A DNA stretch of 64,000 nucleotides from Labia minor (lineage: Eukaryota > Arthropoda > Insecta > Dermaptera > Spongiphoridae), in NCBI GenBank assembly GCA_963082975.1, contig OY720348.1:59743461-59807460 (forward strand), read 5' to 3'. Below the pieces are notes generated by a model. It made no database searches. It was not told where the DNA came from and saw only the letters and a list, made by a program, of their open reading frames with translations. Position numbers and translations under genes: made by a program. Shown one piece after another: positions 10,666 to 19,965 of this stretch. The first letter of the stretch is position 1. Each line of letters begins with the position of its first letter.

Positions 10666-11299
10666 TATATATATGTTTAATTATAAATAATAATTATATA
10701 TATATGTTTAATTATAAATAATAATTATAAATTAATTTTAAAAAATAAATTAAACATGAAATGAACTGATTTTGATACTCAAAGTAAGACAGCAGAGATC
10801 AGATCATCAGTGCAGTCAAATAAAACATAAAAAAATGCGTGCATATTAAAATGAATATATTAATATATCTATTAATTTCAATAAAGTAATGATTGTAATA
10901 TAATAAAGGTTAATAAAAAAATAACACATAAAGGAAAACAAATCCCTATATAAATATCTATAATGAATTATAATTATACACCGAATTGTAATAAATAATC
11001 AAAACTTATTTTGTGTAGTTATTTATATGTATATGATTTAATAGAATTAATAAAAATGAAATATAAAAATTCTAAAGTATATACTTATAGAAGTAATGAT
11101 TTCTATTTTTCATTACTATCCAAAAAAAATCCTATCCTTAAATATTTTTTTTTCACTAATACAATTATAATTTTAGTAAAATAATATACAAAGTTTGAAT
11201 AAAATAAGCATACCCTACAGATATAAAATAAATTAAAATAATGTGAGTTTGGTATATATAAGATTTAACTATAAAATACATAAATATAACTTAAAAAAT
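10666..11299. other. A+T-rich spacer, nothing recognised
   Basis: Low-complexity A+T sequence, no coding frame seen. Confidence 0.5.
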
Positions 11300-11874
11300 C
11301 TGGAGTGTCTCCACTCGACGCATATTTGAATTGGATTAATTAACATATATATTATATTTAAATTAAATTTAATTGATTAAATTATAAATTAAAATTAATA
11401 AATATATATTAAACCAGCGCGTGTTTGGCTCTTTGTTGATGGCTCCTCGTCACGTGCTGGCGCGTGATTGCAGTCGTGTTATAAAATTAATTCCGGTAAT
11501 TTCAGCGATTCAATCAAGCTAAATTTCTATATATAGCAGTTTTATACAATTTTTAATCAAAGGAAAAACTATCAAACATATATCTTAATTTTTATGCTCA
11601 CTTTAGAGGAAAAAAAAACGTTATAAAAATGAAAACGTGGTAGGTAATGACCCTCTTCCGGTTGAGCTACATTGCTCAAAAGTTGATAAAAAAAATACGA
11701 ATTTTGAATAATGCCCCTATATAAATTTCATTATTCTAGCTCAAACCGTTTTTGCGTAAGATATTTTTCTCAACCTTAGTGAAAATGACTCAGGGACATT
11801 CAAAACATATAAAAACATCAAAATCACGACATCGAAAATGTTCGTGATTGCAATACTATCTCTGGCGAGATAGT
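11300..11874 (-). mobile_element. Fam-A repeat, copy 1 (full length)
   Basis: Ends are CTGGAGTGTCTCCACTCG on one side and the hairpin ACTATCTCTGGCGAGATAGT on the other. The body shares with the other nine copies the blocks GCGTGTTTGGCTCTTTGTTG, CACGTGCTGGCGCGTGAT, CTATATATAGCAGTTTTATA and CTCAAACCGTTTTTGCGTAA. It is non-coding, and no target duplication is evident. Confidence 0.85.
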
Positions 11875-12108
11875 AAAATTAAAAGTTACCATCAACGATA
11901 AAATTAGATATTAAAAAAATAATTAATAAAAATTAAAGATGATAATTTAATTCCAATTCAATTTAAAATTTTCATTATAGAAATTAAAATAATTATAAAT
12001 AAATAGAACTAAATATTTATTTAAAATTAATTTTTTTTCAATTGAAGTTAGAATTGAAATATTTAGACATGATACCTCCTCATAACAGGTGAGATTGAAT
12101 AAGTAATT
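11875..12108. other. A+T-rich spacer
   Basis: No feature recognised. Confidence 0.5.
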
Positions 12109-12117
12109 AAGACAAAA

Positions 12118-12626
12118 GTAATTGTTGACAAAGCGGGAAACTTTGACAGTAGATTTTTTTTTTTAATTCCAAAGAAACTTTTCTTATTCAATATTTATCA
12201 GTCTCTTCAAGTTTACGAGATAAAAATTATTAAAATTTGCCTATAAATCCAGTGACATTCGGTATAACCACCATGTTTTATTCATTTGGCTAGCAAAGGG
12301 CTTCACTAATTTTCTGGGTTTTTTTCTGTTCGGTTTAGATATACGAATAATTAAAAAAAATAATTAATTAAATAATTAATAATAGAAATTTAGTGAAGCG
12401 TAATTAAAAAAAATAAATAATTTTCTTATATCCAAACCGAATTAATGAATTAATGAATAAAACACTACTAAATGGCTGCTCATTCAAAATTTAATAATTT
12501 TTATCTTGTAAACTAGAAGAGACCGAGAAATATTGCATAAGAAAAGTTTCTTTGAAATTAAATATGGAATCCATTGGCAAAGTTTCATCCACATATCTGA
12601 AACTTCCCGGTTCGTAAACAATTACC
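12118..12626. mobile_element. Mutator-like long-TIR MITE, copy 1 (509 bp)
   Basis: Long inverted repeats run from both ends for well over 100 bp (left GTAATTGTTGAC, right end complementing to GGTAATTGTTTACG; shared inner CAAAGAAACTTTTCTTAT and CTCTTC.AGTTTAC.AGATAA). A 9-bp duplication flanks it: AAGACAAAA (12109-12117) and AAGACGAAA (12627-12635), 8 of 9 matching. Long TIRs plus a 9-bp duplication fit a Mutator-like element. The interior is non-coding and can fold on itself. Confidence 0.85.
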
Positions 12627-12635
12627 AAGACGAAA

Positions 12636-13406
12636 TATTATTTTATGTGGGTGGAAATAAGTTTTAATTAGTTTTCACTTTTCTATTATAAAATTAAACA
12701 AAGATCAATGTGCTATTCAATTTGTTGTTAGTAGATGTCCAGCTACCTTTTCTATTGAGTTTATCCATTGATGATGTTTTGAACGTAGACCCGAATGTTG
12801 TTTCTGCCTTGGCATTCCAATTCAAACTGACTTTATGAAACCTCATTCAATTGGAATTCGAAAAAATAATCTATTTTCATTCTTATCCGATTATCTTTTT
12901 TCTTCAATTCTAGAATTATTTCTTTATTAAATTGCATTATCTTTTTTTTTTAATAATAGGACTTAAATAGTGAAAAAAATTTGTAGGTCTTATCGTTTTT
13001 TTTTTAAAATTTATTGATTATTTCTATTTATAGTTGATATTTATTTTATTATTAAATATTTAGTAATTATATATTATAAATTATTATTTTTTTTCAACAA
13101 GATTAATTAATAAATTATAATATTTTAAAATAAAAATGAGAGGGAAAAGAAAATAAGAAACACACACACACACACAAAGGTAGATTAATTACGTAGATAA
13201 ATTAATTTTAAAATTTAATTTTATATACCTATTCACAAGTTTATATTCACTAAGGTAAACAAAATTTTGTTTTATCTTAACTTTTGAATTTGAGAAGGTT
13301 CAAAATGTCCCTAAATTAATATGAAACAAGAAAGAAGAAGTGGAACCAACAATGGAATGGAAAGAAATGGTCTTCTTTTATATATTCATTTATTTATTGA
13401 TTATAG
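12636..13406. other. spacer; (AC)n run
   Basis: A+T-rich, with an ACACAC run near 13161-13177. Bases about 12700-12850 are more complex but show no frame I can support. Confidence 0.4.
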
Positions 13407-13620
13407 CAGTGATTTCCAACCTGTGGGGCGCCCCCCCCCCCTGGGAGACGCGAAACTGTTGTAAAGAGGACGCGAATGCATTAAAACCAATTTTTTTTCT
13501 AAAATCTATAATAGGGATCGGTAACCTGGTGCCAGCGAAGTCATTTTTTCAATATGGTTCTAAAAAAAAATAAGGTAAAATGTTTTTGCGATAAGGCTTT
13601 TAAACATTGACGATTTTTTT
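13407..13620. repeat. hAT-type terminal sequence cluster
   Basis: CAGTGATTTCCAACCTGTGG with a C-run is a hAT left terminus. About 100 bp later, AGGGATCGGTAACCTGGTGC and TTTCAATATGGTTCTAAAAA form a second hAT-like end. The part 13540-13615 is homologous, in reverse orientation, to the 79-bp unit tandemly repeated at 55021-55262. Matching opposite ends are not seen, so these are fragments. Confidence 0.55.
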
Positions 13621-13995
13621 CAATCTATTATGTGAATATTTATTTTTGAGAATTGATTGCAAGGATAATAAATAACAACAAATTATTTTTATTATTTTCT
13701 TTTTTTGAAGCAAAATTGGTGTTAATTTTTCATTTTTTATATCTAATACAATAAAATTCATTCGGGCGAATGAATAATATAAATTAGATTAAAATGAATG
13801 AGATTCAGGAAAATATTTAATAATGTTGTGTTATGAAGGAATTATTATAGAATCAAGAAAATGGAGTAAATGAAATATTCCTGTTGTTTTGTTTAATTCT
13901 GAGTTCCATTTTGATGCATAAGTCCAAGATCTTGTCATTTATTAGGTGCATTGTAATAAAATGTAAAATGATGTAGTATGTAAATACAATTAAAA
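13621..13995. other. A+T-rich spacer
   Basis: No feature recognised. Confidence 0.5.
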
Positions 13996-14052
13996 AAAAT
14001 GAGCTGTTGCCGCACAGATCCGTCCGACGATTTGAAATAAATTAATTTCCAA
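13996..14052 (-). repeat. Fam-S conserved short repeat
   Basis: Minus-strand sequence GAAATTAATTTATTTCAAAT followed by a CGTCGGACGGATCTGTG block and CAACAGCTCAT. The same pattern recurs at 41605-41661, 48375-48440 and 58008-58075. The GGTTCGG-like core resembles a tRNA T-arm, so it may be the conserved part of a SINE. Confidence 0.5.
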
Positions 14053-14239
14053 ACAACATTATATATATAATATATATATAAATATAAAACATATATTTTT
14101 TTAAAACTTGAATTAAAAAAATGACTTAATTATATTATCTTAGTTTTAATTTTTAGTTTAATTATCAATTATTTATCACTACTTTATTGTATATTTTAAG
14201 TGAAATATTTTCCGACAATGAATATAAAATTAATCCTTT

Positions 14240-14512
14240 GTCAACTACCACTTCGGATTTCCGGATATACATCAAAAGTTGCTGAATTTATGCTACTGAT
14301 ATAGCAAATTTTATCAAAATCCGTTGAGCCGTTCAAGCTACACGTCTATATGGACACACAATGGACAGACGGACAGACATTATGCTAAAATTACTTTTTT
14401 TCTGTTAACAAAATGAATGATTCATGGAGATATGTAAAAATCTCAACATGTGAATTTTGGTGTGGAAATAATACACCTTCCCTTCTTATCGTCGATCGGT
14501 AAAAATTGATTA
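14240..14512 (+). repeat. Fam-L dispersed repeat
   Basis: Carries TCAAAATCCGTTGAGCCGTT, a GGACAGACGGACAGACAT stretch and GGAGATATGTAAAAATCTC, ending CTTATCGTCGATCGGTAAAA. Related copies are at 41880-42265 (plus) and 57500-57748 (minus). Repeats with the CCGTTGAGCCGTTC plus GGACAGACGGAC signature are common in insect genomes. Class is undetermined. Confidence 0.6.
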
Positions 14513-14880
14513 CAAAAAAAACCCATAAAAAAAATAATTCTTGATTTTGTAAATCTTTACGTTACATAATCAATCAATATCTTGTCAAATTTATTAAAAT
14601 ATATAAATTCGTATATTTATTTCTAATAAATGATCCAATCTCAGTGATAGATCAAGTGAATCTAAAGAGATTTCATTAAATAAAGATTAATATTAATTAT
14701 ACAATTGGAGTATAAACATTTAGTCAGGGCTACTTATTATATTTGTACTTAAAATGTTTCGAAATCTTTTTTCCATTTTTTTATCTTTCATGTCATTTAG
14801 ATAAGCTCACATGAACAAGATATCAGCAACTGTAGAAAATAACTGATAAGAAAATCTCTTTCTTAGTTAACGTAATTCAA
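14513..14880. other. A+T-rich spacer
   Basis: No feature recognised. Confidence 0.5.
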
Positions 14881-14989
14881 CCACCTAGGATAAGGTAGCA
14901 AATCCTAGATACGGAGAGCAATCGTCCTTTTTCAATGGGATGAGAGGGAAGGGTTATAGACGGGCGGTAATATCTCAATCAGAAGTGTG

Positions 14990-15465
14990 TTAAATAAGAT
15001 AGCGAATTTCCGAACGGCGTTTCCCAGTTGAGGGTGGGTGGAAAATAAAAATAAATTTCTATGTTGATGAGGTGGTCTCGTGCGTGAGGAATCCGTGTGT
15101 GGTTGTGGGGTGGCTAATTTACTGCCTTGGTTCCGAGGAAGCGTGAGGGCCCCTGGCCGTGGTGACCTGTGCCGGCGTTAAGTCGAGGGTGTCTGATATG
15201 GCGGCCAGGAGTTCCTGCCGGCGCAGTCTCCGGGGGTGGAGGTTGGTTCTAGGAGGGTGTAGGGAGACGCGCCCGATGCGCGCCAGTCTCGTCCCGAGCG
15301 CCGACCCAAACGGGTCTCCACTCCAACCACTGACACACGATACTCCGGTACAATCGAATGTGTGCGTTCATGCTAAACGATGTAGACGATCGTGTCAACA
15401 CGACAGTGGTATCCAGTGCGAAATGTTGTTGAACCAGTGCCAGTGAAAAGACATCACGGATTGAA
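14990..15465 (+). other. GC-rich block upstream of a short secreted-type ORF
   Basis: This is the most GC- and CpG-rich non-transposon stretch in the window. Several overlapping frames are open on both strands: plus 15159-15446, and minus-strand frames, one including RRLRRQELLAAISDTLDL. No frame is clearly real. It may be a 5' untranslated exon or promoter of the ORF at 15466, or a relic of an unrecognised element. I favour the first because of the adjoining ORF, but only weakly. Confidence 0.3.
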
Positions 15466-15666
15466 ATGGCCCATCCTTTCATCATGTTGTCACTACTGAC
15501 GTTTGTGGCCTACTCTACTTCTGGTCAGTTGTCTCAGCAGAATACCCATTCGCCTAAGATCATACCACCATGCAATACAATATGTATTCAACTTCCGGGA
15601 AAACGACATTTTCGTTCCAACACTTGTCTTCACTTTCATATCAACAACAAAATAATAAATAAATAA
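15466..15666 (+). CDS. short ORF with signal peptide; possible first exon of a secreted protein
   Basis: The ATG has a good Kozak-like context (GAAATGG). It is followed by a classic signal peptide: MAHPFIMLSLLTFVAYSTSG, a hydrophobic core with a likely cleavage at the small residues before QLSQQ. The rest of the 66-residue frame contains three cysteines (near residues 42, 46 and 60) and ends at a TAA inside an AATAAATAAA run. It may be a small secreted peptide. Alternatively the reading frame may leave by a splice donor such as GTCAGT at about residue 20, so only the signal peptide would be coding here. The composition is much richer in GC than the background. I recognise no family. Confidence 0.4.
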   Translation: MAHPFIMLSLLTFVAYSTSGQLSQQNTHSPKIIPPCNTICIQLPGKRHFRSNTCLHFHINNKIINK

Positions 15667-16479
15667 ATAAATTGAAAGAATTTTTTTTTTTTAATTAAAC
15701 ACTTCTAAATATTTTTGGTCAACTTTGATTTTTTCAAAAAAAAAAAAAAAATGATCCAATCCTTTCCCTACACTGTAAAATATAATGTAAAGGAACAGTG
15801 AAAAACCTTTCTTCCTCCCTCCACCTATAAAATGGGATTAGAATGATCTGAGAATAGAACAAAATATGTAGATATTGTAATATCTCGATAATTATTTTCC
15901 TTAAAATGAAATTGAAATTCAACTTTAATGGGCCACTCTATCCATTCAATTATCAAAAGAGCCACCGCTAATTCTCTTACATTGATAATTGTTAATGGGT
16001 TTTTAATTTAATTTCTACCCTTGAAGAACGTAGTTCTCATTCATCGACACCTCGGAGACAAATGGCAACAATTTAGCATTGAATTGTTACTTAACATCAA
16101 AACATGAAAAGCTTTGTCACGATTTGCGCTTCCCAACAACAACAATTCATTTGTTCCAATAAATAATGTTTGCGTTGTTGTTGTTGTTTTCTATTTTTTT
16201 ATTTATTGGACGTTCTCCAAACGAGACATTCTACCAAACTGAAATGTTTCCATTTGGCAGGTGAGGGTGGAGTTGTTATTATTATTTTTTTTTTTTTGTC
16301 TCTTGATCATTTCCTTCTCGCTCATCCAATATGTTTCAAGTGGAATGTCTCTTTACATTTGTTGTTCACGAATTCTATTTACTTAACCCGAAGAGGATCG
16401 ATTTAATGATAAAGTACTTAGAACAATGTCTAGCTCTACACAATTTATTTTGTAATTTCTCTTTATGTGGATAATCTTT
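15667..16479. other. non-coding, partly complex sequence
   Basis: Includes poly-T and poly-A tracts near 15680-15750, then about 500 bp of ordinary complexity without a supported frame, and a TTGTTGTTG run near 16175. It could be 3' flank or intron of the preceding ORF; nothing proves it. Confidence 0.4.
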
Positions 16480-17130
16480 ACTCAAATATCTTTCAAATAT
16501 ATCCTTAACAACATTCCCTCTTCCATCCTTTAAATAATATACTATAGTAGATTTTATTCAACACTATTTTATCTCTTGCTTAATTTCAAAATATTGTCCC
16601 AAGTGCGAATATTTCACCGTTTTTTTGAGAACATTCACATCAAAGTTTACAAAGAATCATTCCAATGATTACCAATCTTGGATAATGAAATCCTTATAAA
16701 CTTGAACTTATCATTTGATCTTTACTCAAATACCTTTGAGATACCTAGTAGATTTTATTCAACACTATTTCATCTCTTGGTTAATTTCAAAATATTGTCC
16801 CAGGTGCGAATATTTCACCGGTTTTTTTAGAAACATCCACATTAAAGTTTACAAAGAATCATCCAATGATTACCAATGTTGGATAACGAAATTCTTATGA
16901 ACTTGAACTATTATTTGATCTTTACTCAAATACCTTTCAAATATCCTTAACACAATTCTTCCATCTTTCTTGTAATGTACTATAGTATATTATTTCATCT
17001 CTTGGTTAATTTCAAAATATTGCCCCAAGTGCGAATATTTCACCGGTTTTTTTGGAAGCATCCACATTAAAGTTTACAAAGAATCATCCAATGATTACCA
17101 ATGTTGGATAACGAAATTCTTATGAACTTG
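16480..17130 (+). repeat. ~210-bp direct repeat, three tandem copies
   Basis: Three consecutive copies share TTACTCAAATACCTTTCAAA, TTTCAAAATATTG.CCCA, TGCGAATATTTCACCG and AAAGTTTACAAAGAATCAT. The last block recurs at about 16644, 16846 and 17071 (spacings about 202 and 225). A fourth copy lies at 17487-17850. Frames inside are short and not conserved between copies, so this is a non-coding tandem repeat. Confidence 0.8.
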
Positions 17131-17242
17131 AACTTATCTTTTGGTAATAAATGTATTTATTCCTCAATCGACCATTTCTGAAATATAAATAGATAATTAC
17201 TATTGTTTATATTGTACGTTATTTCAGTATATATATATATAT

Positions 17243-17464
17243 ACAGGGTGTCTTAAAATAAACGTATATTTTATTTTATTTTATTATTTATTTATTATTT
17301 ATGAGCAGTCAAAGGTTTAGCACATTTTTTGCAAACATGATTTTTTTTATTCTTTAAAATTAGATCTTTTTTCTGTAATTCAAGCCTTTAAACATGTCTT
17401 TATATTCATAAATAATGTTTTTATAGTCATTTAAAGTGTTAGTACATTTTTTTTGACATCCTGT
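17243..17464. mobile_element. TA-flanked MITE with ACAGGGTGTC ends (222 bp)
   Basis: Left end ACAGGGTGTCTTAAAAT and right end complementing to ACAGGATGTCAAAAAAAAT, inside TA-rich flanks. Elements ending in TACAGGGTGTC are common in arthropods. Here it separates copies 3 and 4 of the ~210-bp repeat, so it inserted after the tandem array formed. Confidence 0.7.
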
Positions 17465-17486
17465 ATATATATTTATATACTTATGT

Positions 17487-17850
17487 GGATGATATTTACT
17501 CAAATACCTTTCACAAATCCTTAACCAAATTCCCTCTTCCATCCTTCATTGAAATGTACTATAGTATATTTTATTCAGCCCTATTTCAGCTCTTGGTTAA
17601 TTTCAAAATTTTATCCCAGGTGCGAATATTTCACCGTTGTTTTGAAAACATCCCCATCAAAGTTTACAAAGAATCATTCCAATGATTACCAATGTTGGAT
17701 AACGAAATCCTTATCAATTGTTTATATCAATATTGAACTTATCTTTTGGTAGAAAATTTATTTATTCCTCAATGAACCATTTCTCAAATATAAATGGATA
17801 ATTACTATTGTTTATATTGTATGTTATTTCAGTATTTATATATATATATA
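17487..17850 (+). repeat. ~210-bp repeat, fourth copy
   Basis: Shows the same order of blocks as the array at 16480-17130, including AAAGTTTACAAAGAATCAT at about 17661. It continues through the shared ATAATTACTATTGTTTATAT tail that also follows copy 3. Confidence 0.75.
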
Positions 17851-17885
17851 TATTTATATATTTAGAAAAGATAGTTATCTCCGGT

Positions 17886-18025
17886 CTATGACATTAATAT
17901 ATTATTGGGAAAACCAAGGATGGGGATATTTGTTTCCATTTGATAATTTAGTGAATATCCTTCCGGCGTTGCTTTGAATGTATTACCAGAGTAAAATTCA
18001 GTCCAATTGACGAAAGTCACAGAAC
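17886..18025 (-). CDS. candidate terminal exon of an unidentified gene
   Basis: The minus strand has a frame with ordinary protein composition in an otherwise A+T desert: it begins SVTFVNWTEFYSGNTFKATP and ends NIPILGFPNNILMS before a TAG at 17886-17888. The frame reaches an upstream TGA at 18042-18044. A possible splice acceptor, CCACAG, lies at 18026-18031, giving 46 full codons plus a split first codon. The upstream tract is purine-rich, so the acceptor is weak. There is no ATG, so it would be a last exon or a retro-fragment. I do not recognise the family. Confidence 0.4.
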
Positions 18026-18203
18026 CTGTGGCATGTTCTTTTCACTATTATCATATTGTCTCGATAACAAATGTGATTCGATTGTTGATTTCTCAAAAGA
18101 CCCCATTCTATTTAAATAATCAAAAAAAAAAAAAAAAAAAATTAAACAGATCATTCTAATCAAACGATGGCCAATCCTTTCTTTCACACTGGAAAATATT
18201 TAT

Positions 18204-18741
18204 ATAATTATTCAGGTAAGCTTTGGTATATGGATTTTATAAAACTTTACCAGTTGGTTCCTTTTGATATTCCAAATAAACTTTTCTTATGAAATTTTTT
18301 TTCGGGTCTCTTCTAGTTTTCAAGATAAAAATTATTAAAATTTGCATATATTGATATTCTATTTAGATAACAAGTTTTATCAATTGACCACCAGAGGGCG
18401 CACTAATTTTCGGTTTTTTATAAGTTCGATTTGGATTGATGAAAATTAAAAAAAATAATGAATTAAATAATTTTCATATATCCAAATCGAACTTATAAAA
18501 ACCTAAAATTAGTGAATAAGTAGTGAAATAGCCAATAAAACATTATTTAATGGCACATTTCGACGTTCATAATACTAATCTGTCAAACTTAAAAAATCTT
18601 TATTTTAATAATTTTTAACTCGTAAACTAGAAGATGCCGGGAAAAATTTCATAAGAAAAGTTTATTTGATATTGCAAAAGGAATCCACTGTTTAAGTTTT
18701 ATCTAAATCCATGTACCAAAGCTTACCTGAATATAATTCCC
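18204..18741. mobile_element. Mutator-like long-TIR MITE, copy 2 (538 bp)
   Basis: Same family as 12118-12626. The TIRs contain TTCAGGTAAGCTTTGGTA and ATAAAACTTTACCAGT on the left; the right end is their inverted copy. The flanking 9-bp duplication is AATATTTAT / AATATTTAA (18195-18203, 18742-18750), 8 of 9 matching. The interior centres on an inverted repeat (ATATCCAAATCGAACTTATA) and carries a CTCF-like core at 18388-18401. Confidence 0.82.
18388..18401 (+). promoter_or_regulatory. CTCF-like core motif inside a MITE
   Basis: CCACCAGAGGGCGC matches all 14 positions of the usual CTCF core consensus CCASYAGRKGGCRS. The related MITE at 26377 has CCAGCAGAGGGCTC at the same place (13 of 14). Binding is inferred from the motif only. 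Confidence 0.45.
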
Positions 18742-18750
18742 AATATTTAA

Positions 18751-19543
18751 CATTGAACACCAAATTTTTAAACTAATATAACTTTTAAAATTAATGTGCC
18801 AAGCTATTATTATTATTATTATTTTTAATATTAAATAGGAGGATAAATAAATTATAATGAGAAAAGTTTTTTTTAAGTTGTAAATAAATAATATAAAGAG
18901 TATATAAAATCTTTTACTTTATAATGAATTTTAAAAACTAGAATGTCGTATAACTTTTTAGAGAGAATTTTCTTATAATGAAAATATCGAAATGTAATGC
19001 TAAGAGATTTGATCTACAAGAAAAAAAAATGTTTTTTTTTTAATATTAATAAATTAAAATTTTTTTTTTAATACTCTTTTTTTCTTAAATACATTGTTAA
19101 CACTTTTTGAAAAAGAATATAGAAAACTTTTTATGTCTCCCATTACTCTAAAAATTAAATAATTCTTTTCATATAATATGTTAATTAAATCAGAATAGGA
19201 TAAATACATATAAGAAGATAATCTAAAACAAACAATTTATATAACAATACACCTAATAATTTAATTATGCATTCATTGTTTCGGCGGACAACATAACAAT
19301 AAAAGAGCTGCCAACCCAATGAAAACTATATTTGTTGAGATATATCATATATGTATAGTCTATATTTTAAATAACATATTATATTACCTTAACATATTAA
19401 ATATTTTTAAATATTACAAATGTTGGTTAATAATTTAGTTTATGTTAAAAATTTTTTTTTTTTTTTTTTTTTTTGATCATTTTATAAAAAATAGATATTT
19501 TATTTTTCTATGAACATTTTTTTAATGCAATTTAAACGTATTA
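18751..19543. other. A+T-rich spacer with poly-T tract
   Basis: Low complexity, with a ~23-base T run near 19452-19474. TTTATT at 19499-19504 is an AATAAA signal on the minus strand, about 40 bases beyond the stop of the exon candidate upstream. Confidence 0.5.
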
Positions 19544-19680
19544 TTAAAATTTATTTAAATTCTCAATCGCGTCATTAATCTGTGCTTGCGAACGGGCTTT
19601 AGTTAATTCTGGTGGTGTTTTATCACCCGACGGACGCGTTATTCCACATTTTCGTTTGCCGATAAAATTCATTTCGATAT
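19544..19680 (-). CDS. candidate terminal exon of an unidentified gene
   Basis: On the minus strand the frame reads IEMNFIGKRKCGITRPSGDK and continues through TPPELTKARSQAQINDAIEN to LNKF and a TAA at 19544-19546. The codons include several CpG-bearing ones (ACG, CCG, TCG, GCG) that stand out in this A+T background. A splice acceptor TTTAAG sits immediately upstream (19681-19686) after a TATATA-rich stretch, and an AATAAA lies 40 bases past the stop. This is the pattern of a last exon. The mixture of charged and polar residues suggests a helical tail. I recognise no family. An internal ATG (19672-19670) would also allow a 43-residue peptide. Confidence 0.45.
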
Positions 19681-19686
19681 CTTAAA

Positions 19687-19965
19687 TATATATATAACAT
19701 TTTTAGAAAAAAATGCACCATATTCTAAAATTAAAAATACCAAAAAAGTTTATTTAATTAAAAAGTGAAGAAAAGGTAACTGATTAGAACAGATAAAGAG
19801 AAAGAGAGAGACAGAAAACTGTACTAAAAGATCCATAAATAATTATTTAATTTCTATAAATAAATTCTGAGATTATTATTATGCTTTTCCTAAATATATT
19901 GTTATATATCCTTATTTAATAATACACTATAGAATGTATCAATATACACTATATATATATGTGTA
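19687..19965. other. A+T-rich spacer
   Basis: Contains a short (AGAG)n run near 19796-19815; nothing else recognised. Confidence 0.5.

Noticed and set aside
11300-11874. Fam-A as a Helitron.
   Set aside because: There is a hairpin near the end, but the base after CTCCAG varies (CT or AT), the CTRR end is absent, and the insertion context is not consistently A|T.
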